A DNA stretch of 52,442 nucleotides from Dehalococcoidia bacterium (GCA_030615765.1 JAUWYP010000015.1:1-52442); one strand, 5' to 3'. Positions 33,628-42,726 are shown, counted from the first letter of the stretch. Numbers and translations: made by a program. Notes: generated from the sequence alone by a model not told the origin.

Positions 33628-33806
33628 GTAGTGGCGGAGTTCACGAAGGCCAGCCCGGATGTCGGAGGATCGCGTCTAGAGTTGGCCGTTTCCGTACCCT
33701 TGATGACTCTTGTGCGTTGTGTAAGTCGAGGGCACAGGGGGAAGCGTCCTTGTGCCGCGGCCGCGTCACGCCTGGAAGACCAGGGGCCGCTGAAAGGACG
33801 GCATCG
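33628..33806 (+). promoter_or_regulatory. Long structured 5' leader of the cohesin gene
   Basis: About 180 transcribed bases precede the start codon. They include a near-perfect hairpin, GGCACAGGG with CCTTGTGCC (around 33730-33757), and a CCTGG-AAGA-CCAGG tetraloop hairpin (around 33770-33783) close to the ribosome site. I do not match it to a known riboswitch class. Confidence 0.4.
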
Positions 33807-34751
33807 ATGAAAATGATGTTGGCCAGTGCAGCGTTAGCCGGAGTGGTGTTCGCTCTGGCAGCATTGGCGGGAGGCCTTCTGGCCAGGGGTTACAGCGCCG
33901 CCCAAGAGGCTGTGACCATCGGCGTGGACGTTGAACCCGCGGGCAATACAGTCACTTCTCTCGGCCCTATTGACGCGTGCATATCGGTGAGCACTGGCGA
34001 CACCTTCCAAGTCGATGTCTTCGTCACCGATGTCGTCGACCTTCTGGCCTGGGAGACGTACTTTGTCTATGACATGTCAGTCATCAACGTCGTCAGCCGG
34101 GACGTCATGATGTTCCAGGCGGCGAACGCAGGAAGCAACGTGTTCGACGTATCTGAAGGCCTACCTGACATTGACGGCTGGTACCGGGCGGCCGCAGTGG
34201 ACCTGGCTGACCCGCCTGCTCCGGACAGCGGCTCCGGCGTGGTGGCCAGGCTCACCCTGGAAGCGGTCGGGACCGGCGTCAGCCCGGCCAGCCTATCTCC
34301 CATCGACGTCAACGGTGATGGTAAGATAGACCTCGGTCCTTCGCTCACGGGCTTCCGAGGCGAATCGATCGCCGACGTAGACGGGGATGGCTTTTTCGAT
34401 GGCCCGATCTCCAACGCTCAGATAGCGGTAGATACGGCCTGTCCGGACGCTACCCCCGTCGCTACGCCTACCACAGCCCCAGCGTCTCCCTCGCCGGTCG
34501 CCCCCACTACACCCACCGTCGAAACCCCAGGCATTTCGCCCACACCTGAAACACCAGCCATAGCGATGCCGACCGAGACCGCTACACCACAGCCAGGCAG
34601 TCCGACGGCCGCGGCCGCAGGCTCGACAGAGGATGAAGGGTCAGGATGGACCAGCGGCCCGGCCATCATAGGCTACGCCCTGGGGGGCTTGGTAGCCCTG
34701 TTCCTGGCCGGAACTGCTTTGCTTGTTGCCATGAGGCGTCGTGCTAGATAG
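33807..34751 (+). CDS. Cohesin-like surface protein with C-terminal membrane anchor
   Basis: The 314-residue protein has a signal peptide (1-32), then a cohesin-type beta sandwich (about 38-210). Its landmarks are VTIGVDVEPAGNTVTSLG, DTFQVDVFVTDVVDLLAWE and SGSGVVARLTLEAVGTGVS, matching the start, second strand and G-x-ARL strand of cohesin domains. EF-like Asp loops (DVNGDGKID, DVDGDGFFD) sit inside it and may bind calcium. A TP-rich stalk and a membrane helix with an RRRAR tail anchor it. Cohesins bind dockerins. The next gene starts 15 bases later and has a paralogous domain. Confidence 0.75.
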   Translation: MKMMLASAALAGVVFALAALAGGLLARGYSAAQEAVTIGVDVEPAGNTVTSLGPIDACISVSTGDTFQVDVFVTDVVDLLAWETYFVYDMSVINVVSRDVMMFQAANAGSNVFDVSEGLPDIDGWYRAAAVDLADPPAPDSGSGVVARLTLEAVGTGVSPASLSPIDVNGDGKIDLGPSLTGFRGESIADVDGDGFFDGPISNAQIAVDTACPDATPVATPTTAPASPSPVAPTTPTVETPGISPTPETPAIAMPTETATPQPGSPTAAAAGSTEDEGSGWTSGPAIIGYALGGLVALFLAGTALLVAMRRRAR

Positions 34752-34766
34752 GGAGGTGCAACCACG

Positions 34767-36233
34767 GTGGGGAAGATGAAGCTACTGGCGGTGACGTTAG
34801 CCGCCGCCCTCTTGGCGACCGCAGGCCTGGGGGGATGGATTCTGAGCGGCGGGGAGGAGGCCACGCAGGCGAGTCCAGCGGTCAGCATCGGCGTGGACGC
34901 TGACCCCTCGGGAAACACAGCCACCTCCCTGGGCACCAGCGAGCCATGTATAGAGAAGAACACCAACGACACCTTTGATATTGACATCGTTATTAGGGAT
35001 GTAGCCGACCTGTGGTACTGGCTGGCAGAGGTGACGTACGACCCCTTGGTGGTACAGGTGATCGACAGGGACGTGGAGATGTTCCTGGCCGCCAGCCCGG
35101 GCAGCGAAGTCCAGGACCTATCGACCGTTCACGAGTGGCCGGGAAGTCCGACAACATATGTCCTTGAAGCGAAAGACCTGGTCGAAGGTGCCACGGAGAG
35201 TGGCGAAGGAGTGCTGGCCAGGCTCACCCTCAAGGCTGTGGGGCCCGGCGCTAGTCCGCTCAGCCTCCGGGAGGCCGCGGTCATCGTCGACGACATCCCC
35301 GTCATGCTCGGGCCGGAGTCCGTGTTTTCCGGCCAAATAGCCGTCAACCAGGAATGCGAAACGGACTCTGACAGCGATGGCTGGCCTGATAGCGCGGACA
35401 ACTGCCCCGACGACCCTAATCCGGGACAGACCGACACCGACGACGACGGACTGGGCAACGCCTGCGACGGTGACGATGACGGCGACGGCGTCGAGGATGC
35501 CGACGACAACTGTCCTCTGATGCCCAATCCTGACCAAACTGACAGCGACGGCGATGGAATCGGCGACGTCTGTGATATTTCCCCTACACCCGGCCCCAGT
35601 CCTACACCCGCCCCCGGCCCTGCACCCGGCCCTGCACCCGGCCCCAGTCCTACGCCGACGCCGACGCCCACGCCCGGCCCCAGCCCCGCCGCTACGCCCG
35701 TTCCCTGGCCGACGCCCCCGCCGCCACTTGGGACAGTCTACGTGGTCACTGGCTGGAACGATTCTTGCTACGTTGGCGCTGAACAGCCCATCGAGGACGC
35801 TTTGGCCAACATAGCCAATGATGTCCTGGCCGTCTATCGCCTGGGGTCCGACCAGCGATTCGATAGATGGTTCGCCGACAGGCCAACCCTCAGCACTATT
35901 ACCACTGTTGGGCCTTACGACCAGCTATTCATTCTGGCGGCCCGGGATGCCGTTTGGCTGCACGAGCCGTCGGACACCCTCCCAACCTCCGTCCAGTTGG
36001 TCAGCGGGTGGAACAGCGTCTGCTACGCCGGCGAGGGCAAGGACGTCGAGGCCGCCACGGCGGGGATAGCGGGGCGGTTTGGCGTGCTGTACACGCTGGC
36101 ACCAGACCAGAGCTGGCGACGGTTCGTCCCTGACAGGCCTGACGTGAGCAACCTCAATCGCTTGGAGCCTTCTATCTCCGTCCTTATCTTGGTGACCGAC
36201 CAGGGCGACGTACTGTGGGTGTTTGAGCCATAA
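34767..36233 (+). CDS. Secreted cohesin-like / TSP3 repeat / duplicated GWN-CY domain protein
   Basis: After a signal peptide, residues 35-195 are a cohesin-like domain paralogous to the previous gene (VSIGVDADPSGNTATSLG; SGEGVLARLTLKAVGPGAS). Then come thrombospondin type-3 calcium repeats (DSDGWPDSADNCPDDPNPGQ, DNCPLMPNPDQTDSDGDGIG) and a PTPAPGPAPG linker. The last 165 residues are two copies of an unnamed domain beginning GWN-x2-CY and containing a W/R-x-F-x2-DRP block. The same pair ends the protein at 41346-42611. It starts at GTG 34767, 15 bases after the upstream gene, so it is co-transcribed with it. It is probably a calcium-stiffened extracellular connector. Confidence 0.75.
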   Translation: MGKMKLLAVTLAAALLATAGLGGWILSGGEEATQASPAVSIGVDADPSGNTATSLGTSEPCIEKNTNDTFDIDIVIRDVADLWYWLAEVTYDPLVVQVIDRDVEMFLAASPGSEVQDLSTVHEWPGSPTTYVLEAKDLVEGATESGEGVLARLTLKAVGPGASPLSLREAAVIVDDIPVMLGPESVFSGQIAVNQECETDSDSDGWPDSADNCPDDPNPGQTDTDDDGLGNACDGDDDGDGVEDADDNCPLMPNPDQTDSDGDGIGDVCDISPTPGPSPTPAPGPAPGPAPGPSPTPTPTPTPGPSPAATPVPWPTPPPPLGTVYVVTGWNDSCYVGAEQPIEDALANIANDVLAVYRLGSDQRFDRWFADRPTLSTITTVGPYDQLFILAARDAVWLHEPSDTLPTSVQLVSGWNSVCYAGEGKDVEAATAGIAGRFGVLYTLAPDQSWRRFVPDRPDVSNLNRLEPSISVLILVTDQGDVLWVFEP

Positions 36234-36435
36234 ATGCTGCCGGCGACAGGCCCCAGTTGCCAGCAGGGCTTCCCCGCTGAGCCAGTTGGATTGACAAGAC
36301 ACAGTGGTTCAATGTATGAACTACCCAACATGTCTGCGAACCAGCAAAACCTGCGAACCCTCGACTGATGCCCACGGCCAAGCCTTCTGAGCAGTGGCCA
36401 GCAGGAGGGAAGGAGCAGGTGACGGGAGTGAGAAG

Positions 36436-38082
36436 GTGAATAGGTTATCAAAGACCGCCGTTCTGGCAAGCGCGTTCTTCCTGGCGGCCGTGCTTAGCTG
36501 CGGGGGAGAGGGGGGTGTCCCCAGCGTCCTCGTGGATAGCACCGCCGACACAGACAGCCGCGACGGCGTGGTGACCTTGAGGGAGGCTATCCTGCTGGTC
36601 ACCGGCGAGCTAGCAGTGACCGACCTGGACTCAGGAGAGGCCGACAACGTGAACGAACGGCCTGGGTCCAAGTCCAGCGACAGCATAACTTTTGATGCCT
36701 CGGTCTTCCCCATATCCGACGGAGGCACGATCTCTCTGGCCTCACCCCTTCCAGCCCTCAGCACCGGCTTCGACACGATCGACGGCTCCCAAGCCGACGT
36801 CCTTGTGGACGGGGGCAACCAGGCCTTCGAATGCTTCACCATAGATTCCGCTGAGAACGCTATCAAAGGGCTGCAGATTCAGAATTGCCTCGTGGGCGTG
36901 ATGATCAACCCCGGGGCCGAAGGCAACATCATTGGAGGCTCGGCGGCAGAGGAAGGAAACGTTATCTCCGCCAACGATGAGGGAATAGTGATCGGCGGTA
37001 CCGACGCTGATAACAACATGGTGAAGGGAAACTACATCGGGGTCGATGCCAGTGGCAGCGGCCCCTTGGGCAACCGCAACGGTGTGCACATTCAGCCCGA
37101 GGCGCAAGGCAACATCATCGGAGGGAGCGAGCCCGGCGCTCGCAATATCGTCTCGGGCAACAAGGGGGTGGGCATCCTCATCGCGGGTAGTGCCAACACG
37201 GTCATAGGCAACTACATTGGCACCGATGCCACCGGCACTGCTGCCATATCCAACCGTATGGAGGGCGTGTGGATTGCCCCTGGCGCTCATGACAACGTCA
37301 TCGGTGGCAGCACCGCCGGGGAGCGAAATGTCATCTCTGGCAATGAGTTGTTCGGCCTGAGCATGTCCGGGGCTGACGTCACTGGCAACGTGGTAAAGGG
37401 GAATTACGTAGGCGTTGACGCCACCGGCACAGTCGGCTTGCGCAACGCGCACGGGCTGGTGCTCAGCGATGGCCCGCAGGGCAACATGATCGGCGGGTCC
37501 GCTCCAGGGGAGGGCAATGTCATCTCCGGCAATGGCACAGGCGTGCTCATTCGCGGCTCTGATACCAGCGGCAACGTCATCGTCGGAAACTACATAGGGA
37601 CCGATCCCAGCGGCAGCGAGCCGCTACCAAACGCCGTGGGAATATGGATCCTAAAAGGCGCCCATGACAACACTGTGGGCGGGCTGGGCCCCGGTGAGGG
37701 CAACCTCATCTCGGCCAACTACACGGCCGGAGTACATGTCGAGGGGTCTAATACTATTGGCACCACAATCCGCGGCAACTCCATTCACTCCAACAGCCGC
37801 AGAGGAATCGACAACACGGACGGCGGCAATGGAGAGCTGGAGCCGCCGACTATCACCAGCGTCAGCCCGGTGGCTGGCAGTGCTTGCCCCAACTGCACCG
37901 TCGATGTCTATTCAGATCCGCAGGACGAGGGGGAGCTATACGAAGGCTCAACGCTGGCCGACGCCGATGGCAGCTTCGTGTTCGAGGGCGAGCCAGCGGG
38001 CCTCAATATTACCGCCACCGCCACCGATGCCGAGGGCAACACGTCCATGTTCTCTGACCCCTTCCCACCAGGACGTAGGTGA
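36436..38082 (+). CDS. Lipoprotein with CSLREA motif and parallel beta-helix
   Basis: From GTG 36436 (548 aa) the protein has a lipobox (AAVLSC, Cys22) and DGVVTLREAI, the CSLREA motif seen at the head of secreted beta-helix proteins. A right-handed beta-helix follows, with repeated rungs like NVIGG-x-AGERNVISGN and GNYIGTDATGT. About seven two-rung repeats are visible between 150 and 460. A C-terminal Ig-like domain (TSVSPVAGSACPNCTVDVY) follows. Helices of this kind bind or cleave polysaccharides or act as adhesins; I see no catalytic triad, so binding is favoured. No convincing promoter was identified in the 200 bases before it. Confidence 0.75.
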   Translation: MNRLSKTAVLASAFFLAAVLSCGGEGGVPSVLVDSTADTDSRDGVVTLREAILLVTGELAVTDLDSGEADNVNERPGSKSSDSITFDASVFPISDGGTISLASPLPALSTGFDTIDGSQADVLVDGGNQAFECFTIDSAENAIKGLQIQNCLVGVMINPGAEGNIIGGSAAEEGNVISANDEGIVIGGTDADNNMVKGNYIGVDASGSGPLGNRNGVHIQPEAQGNIIGGSEPGARNIVSGNKGVGILIAGSANTVIGNYIGTDATGTAAISNRMEGVWIAPGAHDNVIGGSTAGERNVISGNELFGLSMSGADVTGNVVKGNYVGVDATGTVGLRNAHGLVLSDGPQGNMIGGSAPGEGNVISGNGTGVLIRGSDTSGNVIVGNYIGTDPSGSEPLPNAVGIWILKGAHDNTVGGLGPGEGNLISANYTAGVHVEGSNTIGTTIRGNSIHSNSRRGIDNTDGGNGELEPPTITSVSPVAGSACPNCTVDVYSDPQDEGELYEGSTLADADGSFVFEGEPAGLNITATATDAEGNTSMFSDPFPPGRR

Positions 38083-38212
38083 TCCGCTCTCCTTAGAGGG
38101 AGCTCGGCCAGCTACCGAAGAACATGGTCAGCCAAGCCACCGCCAGATAGAACTCGCCAACCCCGGACGTGTCACCCCGGTGCTTCGGCCAGTGAGGCGA
38201 GTGCGAAAAGAA

Positions 38213-38239
38213 AGCCCTGGGCCATAGCAGCCCAGGGCT
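38213..38239 (-). terminator. Intrinsic terminator of a small minus-strand unit
   Basis: A perfect ten-base-pair stem (38213-38222 with 38230-38239) is followed on the minus strand by TTCTTTTC. It ends the small transcript that starts near 38387 and would also halt plus-strand transcripts from the beta-helix gene. Confidence 0.75.
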
Positions 38240-38263
38240 CACTTCCTCGGCAGAACCCCAGCG

Positions 38264-38326
38264 TCAGGGGTTACACGACGTCAGGATGATCAGAAGGAAC
38301 AAGAGACCGGACCGCATCCCCTTCAC
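38264..38326 (-). CDS. Possible 20-residue lipopeptide in a small transcription unit
   Basis: GTG 38326 follows GGGAGGGGG by ten bases and encodes 20 residues: a basic start (MKGMRSG), a hydrophobic run (LLFLLIIL) and the lipobox-like TSCNP before the stop. It lies inside a unit with a strong promoter and terminator. Chance open frames of this size are common, so the unit may be a non-coding RNA instead. The ending ILTSC resembles the end of the dockerin remnant at 5336, which may be coincidence. Confidence 0.3.
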   Translation of the reverse strand: MKGMRSGLLFLLIILTSCNP

Positions 38327-38393
38327 GGCTAGCTACCCCCTCCCGCCGCCGGCGGACGAGGCGGCTACGAGAAGATCAGCAACATGTTTTGCT

Positions 38394-38421
38394 AGTATAC
38401 ACCAGCGTCAAGACTTGTCAA
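38394..38421 (-). promoter_or_regulatory. Promoter of the small minus-strand unit
   Basis: On the minus strand TTGACA (38421-38416) and TATACT (38399-38394) are 16 bases apart. It points at the small unit that ends at the terminator 38239-38213. Confidence 0.7.
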
Positions 38422-38426
38422 CGGGG

Positions 38427-38632
38427 CGATAGGCAAGGCACCAAGCCAGGGGCGGCTGGCCACGCCGTGTACCCTCCATGACGAGCCGACGGTGCCGCTC
38501 GCTTCAACAGAGGGGGCTCTTCCCATCCCTTTCCGGCGAGCCTGCCCTGGCGGGGGGACGCCAAAGATGACAGCAGCACACATCGAATTCAAGCGCATCA
38601 GGCCTTTGCCGACAGGAAGGCGAGTTCGCTGG
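38427..38632. other. Intergenic, nothing recognised
   Basis: Between the small-unit promoter and the 3' end of the propeller gene no gene or signal is evident. Open frames here are short and composition-driven. Confidence 0.45.
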
Positions 38633-39664
38633 CTAGGGCCCCCAGGACGGTTCGCTGTCCTTGCCAGCGCTGGTGGTAAGGCGAGCTACATCGCTGCCAT
38701 CCGTCTTCATGATGTGCAGATCAAAGTGGCCCGCCCGATCGGAGGAGAAAACGATCCACTCGCCATCCGGGGACCAGCCGGGCTCTAGGTCAGTGGCAGG
38801 ATGGTTGGTGAGGTTGGTCCGGGAGGTCCCGTCAGGATGCACAATGTAGATCTCGTGGTTCTGTTGCTGGCCTTCCGCCTCGGCCTCGGCGATGAACCTG
38901 TAGGCGATCCACTCGCCGTCGGGCGACCAGGACGGCTCGACGTGGTAGGTAGGAGGCTCAGCAGCCACCACCGTCAAGTTGGACCCATCGACGTTGACCG
39001 TACAAACCTGGCCGAGACCTCTGGTAGCGCTGGCCGCGTAGAAAGTGAGCTGCTGTCCGTCCGGTGACCAGTCGCCCACAAATGCGCCAGCCTCACAAGG
39101 AGCAGCGGTAGCTTCCCACTTTGGCTCGGTGACTTGCTGAACGTTGGTGCCATCGCTGTCCATTACCATTATGGCCCCGATTCGGCTGAAGGCTATGCGC
39201 TTGCCGTCCGGGGACCATTTGGGGCTGAAGTCGCCGGCCGGCTCATCGGTTAGCCTCTCGAGGCCGCTGCCATCCGCATTGGCCACATAGATGTCGAAGG
39301 TACCTCCACGGTCAGAACTAAAGACGATCGTCTTGCCGTCGGGGGAAAGGTCAGACTCGCTATCCTCGGCCGGGTGGTTGGTTATGTTGACTTCGCCCTC
39401 CAGGGTGAGTACATAGATCTCGCCCTTGCCGTCCCGGCGAGAGGTAAACGCAATCTTGCCCAGGGGCACCGCCGCCTCCGGCGTGCCCAGCGGCGGGGCA
39501 GGAGTGATCGTCGGCGCAGGACTCGGCGTCAAGTCAGGCGTGGGAGAGCCTGGCAGGCCCGTGACAGTAGGCGTTACCGCCGGGGTAGCGGCTTCTTCCC
39601 CTTCCCCGCAGGCTATCACTACCAGGAGTACTAGCACGGCCAATAGGGCAATGAATCTTCTCAC
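38633..39664 (-). CDS. TolB/WD40-like beta-propeller lipoprotein
   Basis: From GTG 39664, seven bases after GGAAGGGG, the 343-residue protein has a lipobox (VVIAC, Cys19), an acidic cluster, a TP linker and six visible propeller blades of the TolB/PD40 type, for example DLSPDGKTIVFSSDR, KWSPDGKRIAFSR, SWSPDGEWIAYRF and GWSPDGEWIVFSSDR. Each has the SPDG turn and a following D-IYV strand. Such propellers bind proteins or peptides outside the cell. TTG 39670 is a possible earlier start. A divergent partner with the same fold lies at 39873-41312. Confidence 0.85.
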   Translation of the reverse strand: MRRFIALLAVLVLLVVIACGEGEEAATPAVTPTVTGLPGSPTPDLTPSPAPTITPAPPLGTPEAAVPLGKIAFTSRRDGKGEIYVLTLEGEVNITNHPAEDSESDLSPDGKTIVFSSDRGGTFDIYVANADGSGLERLTDEPAGDFSPKWSPDGKRIAFSRIGAIMVMDSDGTNVQQVTEPKWEATAAPCEAGAFVGDWSPDGQQLTFYAASATRGLGQVCTVNVDGSNLTVVAAEPPTYHVEPSWSPDGEWIAYRFIAEAEAEGQQQNHEIYIVHPDGTSRTNLTNHPATDLEPGWSPDGEWIVFSSDRAGHFDLHIMKTDGSDVARLTTSAGKDSEPSWGP

Positions 39665-39707
39665 GGCCAAACCCCTTCCTCAGGCTCCGCTCATATGCTT
39701 ACTACTC

Positions 39708-39736
39708 TTTGTAAATGGCGTATCCACGTTTGTCAA
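39708..39736 (-). promoter_or_regulatory. Promoter of the minus-strand propeller lipoprotein
   Basis: On the minus strand TTGACA (39736-39731), 17 bases, TACAAA (39713-39708). Confidence 0.6.
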
Positions 39737-39826
39737 GCATCGTTTGTTAAGGAGAGAGGAGCGGGCGAAGCTGAGAACCCCAGAAGGCCCTATTGGGGCG
39801 AAAGACCCACGGACTGTTGGTCACCC

Positions 39827-39854
39827 TTGCCATAGATGCTCCTTCGTGGATAAT
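39827..39854 (+). promoter_or_regulatory. Promoter of the plus-strand propeller lipoprotein
   Basis: TTGCCA (39827-39832), 16 bases, GATAAT (39849-39854). The start codon is 18 bases away behind AGGAGG. Confidence 0.45.
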
Positions 39855-39872
39855 GGGCAGAGGAGGTCTGTT

Positions 39873-41312
39873 GTGTGGGCTAAAGAGCAAGCATCTGGTT
39901 GGCCAGGAATGCAACCGATCCGACGATGGTGGATAGCCGTTGCAACGGCCCTGTTGCTGGCGGCCCTCCTTCCAGGATGCGGCGAAGGTGAGGAGGAGGT
40001 GCAGCAGCCAACGCCAGCGACCGCCACTCCCACCGCTCACGCCGCGACGCCCACGGCGGTGCCCGCCGGCCGTCTCGGCAAGATCGCCTTTGTGCACGAC
40101 GGGGACATATGGGTAATCGACCTCGACAGTGATCGGGAGGAACAGTTGACCACCGACGGGCAAAATGTCCGGCCCCGCTGGTCCCCCGACGGGCAGTGGA
40201 TTGCGCTCCAAAAGACGGCAGCGATAGACGGAGGCTTCACGGCCATCGCCCTGTGGACTATGCGCGAGGACGGCAGCGATGCCACCCTTATTCAGGCCGG
40301 CCAAACATTTCCCCCCGACTGGTCGCCGCGCGAGAATCGCCTGGCCTACGCCACCCTGGACGGCGGCATGTGGCTGGTTGACCCCGACGGCGGGAACCGG
40401 CTGGAGCTGATCCCTCCCAGCGGCACCCGGGACGTTTCCGGCTGGGCTTGGTCGCCCGATGGTCAGCGTCTCGCCCTGGAACGCTGGCAGCGCCAAGCCG
40501 CGCCAACGCCCTCGCCTGCCCCCCTTGAGGCCCAGGGGCTCTGGCTTATCAACGCCGACGGCACAGGGCTGGTGGAAGTCTACTCCGCCTGGCAGCCAGA
40601 GAACGAGGGCGAGGTGGTCGATTTGCACTCCTGGTCGCTCGACGACCGCTGGCTGACCCTGTGGCAGGGACCCTGGGATATGACTGTCCGCACCGCTGGT
40701 CTGCCTTTGTTGGTAGTGCCGGCCACAGGCGGCACGCCCCAAGAGATAGCACCGGCAACGCTCCTCCGCCAGGACTTCGCGGCCTGGTCGCCGGCCGGGG
40801 ACCGCGTCGCCCTGGTAGAGGGAGCGGGAGCAGACACCGCCCTAAATAAACAAATTGTCGTCGCATCGGTCGACGGGAGCGAGCGTTATGTCTTGTCGGA
40901 GGAGGAACATGCCGACCTAGCTCCCGCTTGGTCGCCAGATGGCCAGGAGATCGCCTTCACCAGTGGACTGGCTATCCCGCCAGGGGAGGCGGAGTCTGCC
41001 TATCCAGCGATACTGTTCACTCGCCGCATCCGGGTGGCGAACGCCGACGGCACCAACAAACGCCAGCTTACCGACGATGCCGACTATGGCGACAATTTCC
41101 CCCAATGGTCAGCCGACGGGCAGCACATCCTGTTTGTTCGCCAACAGGCTAGCGCTTTCCACATGGAAGACGGTACCTGGAAGGCCCCTGCAGAGCTCTG
41201 GCTGATGAACGCGGACGGGAGCGAGCAGCGCAAGGTGGCGGAAGGCCCAGAGATTGGCTTCGGCTACTACGGTTACATGGATTGGAGCCAGTGGTTTGAC
41301 TGGTACCGCTAG
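39873..41312 (+). CDS. TolB/WD40-like beta-propeller lipoprotein (paralogue)
   Basis: GTG 39873 is chosen because AGGAGG (39861-39866) lies six bases upstream; ATG 39909 is a shorter alternative. The 479-residue protein has a lipobox (LLPGC, Cys36), a TPATATPTAHAATP linker and blades with RWSPDGQWIALQ, AWSPDGQRLAL, AWSPDGQEIAFTS and QWSADGQHILFVR. It is divergent from and clearly related to the 38633-39664 protein, though 135 residues longer. It ends with an aromatic-rich tail (YYGYMDWSQWFDWY) rather than another blade. The 41346 gene follows after 33 bases, so the two may be an operon. Confidence 0.83.
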   Translation: MWAKEQASGWPGMQPIRRWWIAVATALLLAALLPGCGEGEEEVQQPTPATATPTAHAATPTAVPAGRLGKIAFVHDGDIWVIDLDSDREEQLTTDGQNVRPRWSPDGQWIALQKTAAIDGGFTAIALWTMREDGSDATLIQAGQTFPPDWSPRENRLAYATLDGGMWLVDPDGGNRLELIPPSGTRDVSGWAWSPDGQRLALERWQRQAAPTPSPAPLEAQGLWLINADGTGLVEVYSAWQPENEGEVVDLHSWSLDDRWLTLWQGPWDMTVRTAGLPLLVVPATGGTPQEIAPATLLRQDFAAWSPAGDRVALVEGAGADTALNKQIVVASVDGSERYVLSEEEHADLAPAWSPDGQEIAFTSGLAIPPGEAESAYPAILFTRRIRVANADGTNKRQLTDDADYGDNFPQWSADGQHILFVRQQASAFHMEDGTWKAPAELWLMNADGSEQRKVAEGPEIGFGYYGYMDWSQWFDWYR

Positions 41313-41345
41313 GCTGGCCCTAACGATAAGGAGGAACAATTCCCG

Positions 41346-42611
41346 ATGAGATCAGCGCCGATGAGAGCCATTGCACCCGCTAGCTTGACAGCCGTCGCCC
41401 TGATGGCTGTCCTGGTGGTCGCCTGGACGGCCTGGGGCCACACGCGAGAGACGGCCCAGGCCGATCCGGGCCTGACGGTGGCCATCGATACGAACCCTGC
41501 TGACGGCGTTGGAACCAACCCGGTTTGCGGCCCCATAAACCTGGCCGCGGTCGACGAATGCATTGAGGTGGAGTCCAGCGAAAGCGGCCTAGGGGTGCCC
41601 GGCCCCGTCTTTGACATCGAGGTAGTGTTTACCGGCCTGCCCGACGGGGAGAACGTCGCCGGCCTTAGCTACATTCTCGAGCTCAACGGCATCTCGGGCG
41701 GCCCGCCGGCCGGCTTGACGGCCCACGACCACGACCTGTTTATCGAGTGCGCAGGCGGTGCAGGTATGGACTTGGGCGACGCGGCCCCGGACTACGACGG
41801 CAATCACGTCGTGGCCGTGGTCGACCTCGGTGCGGCCGAGGCCAACCCGCCCTACACCGGCGGTGTGCTGGACAGGTCCACCCTAGACGTCACCGGCCTG
41901 GCGCCCGGCAACTACCTCCTGGGCCTGACCGATCCCACTCTCACCAACAGCGACGCCGTAGAGCATCGCCCCGACGAAGTGCCGCCTGCCTGGATAGCGG
42001 TCGACGAACCGTGCTCGCCGGTGCCGCCCACACCAGCCCCCACAGCCACCGCCACTCCCTCGCCCACACCGTCCCCAACAGCCACCGCTACTCCCTCCCC
42101 GACCGCCGTGACCACCCACCTAGAGGCCGGCTGGAATCACGTCTGCTATCTTGGGCCTAGCCAGCCCATCCAGCAGGCCCTGGCCGATGTCGGGGACGGC
42201 CTGCTGGCGGTGTATCGCCTGGGGCCCGGCCAGGGCTACGACAAGTGGTTCCCAGACAGACCGGGGGTCAGCACAATCACCAATGTGGACTCGTACCAGA
42301 CCCTGTTCTTACTCATCGCTAGCAGCCTGCCCTGGACCCAGGAGCCAGCGGGCCCGCCAGCGGACGCTATCACTCTGGTGCCGGGCTGGAACAGCGTCTG
42401 CTACACGGGCCAAACGAAAGACGTGGAACTTGCCACGGCAGGTATCAGCGGCGAATTTGGTGTGCTATATGTCCTCGGGCCCGGACAGACCTGGCAACGG
42501 TTCGTGCCGGGCCGACCCGACGTGACCGATCTTGCCGCCCTGACCCAATTCAGGCCGCTGCTCATCCTGCTTACCCAGCAGGGTGACGCCCAGTGGGCAT
42601 TTGACCCATAG
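41346..42611 (+). CDS. Secreted cohesin-like protein with duplicated GWN-CY domain
   Basis: AAGGAGG precedes ATG 41346. The 421-residue protein has a signal peptide (to about 38), a cohesin-like domain (40-225; LTVAIDTNPADGVGTNPVCG, then GENVAGLSYILELNGISGG) that closely matches the N-terminal domain of the giant protein at 48782, and a [12 protein letters not shown] linker. The last 165 residues are the same tandem domain as in the 34767 protein (GWNHVCYLG ... KWFPDRPGVSTI; GWNSVCYTG ... RFVPGRPDVTDL). No TSP3 repeats are present. It fits a surface connector. Confidence 0.75.
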   Translation: MRSAPMRAIAPASLTAVALMAVLVVAWTAWGHTRETAQADPGLTVAIDTNPADGVGTNPVCGPINLAAVDECIEVESSESGLGVPGPVFDIEVVFTGLPDGENVAGLSYILELNGISGGPPAGLTAHDHDLFIECAGGAGMDLGDAAPDYDGNHVVAVVDLGAAEANPPYTGGVLDRSTLDVTGLAPGNYLLGLTDPTLTNSDAVEHRPDEVPPAWIAVDEPCSPVPPTPAPTATATPSPTPSPTATATPSPTAVTTHLEAGWNHVCYLGPSQPIQQALADVGDGLLAVYRLGPGQGYDKWFPDRPGVSTITNVDSYQTLFLLIASSLPWTQEPAGPPADAITLVPGWNSVCYTGQTKDVELATAGISGEFGVLYVLGPGQTWQRFVPGRPDVTDLAALTQFRPLLILLTQQGDAQWAFDP

Positions 42612-42726
42612 CAGCCCACCGGCCCAGGCGAGGAGCGATCCCGCCGGGTGACCTCGAGCAGGAAACGGCCTGAATCGTTGTCTGGCGGACAGGTTTATGA
42701 GAAGAGAACTCCGAAGGCGAAAGCCC

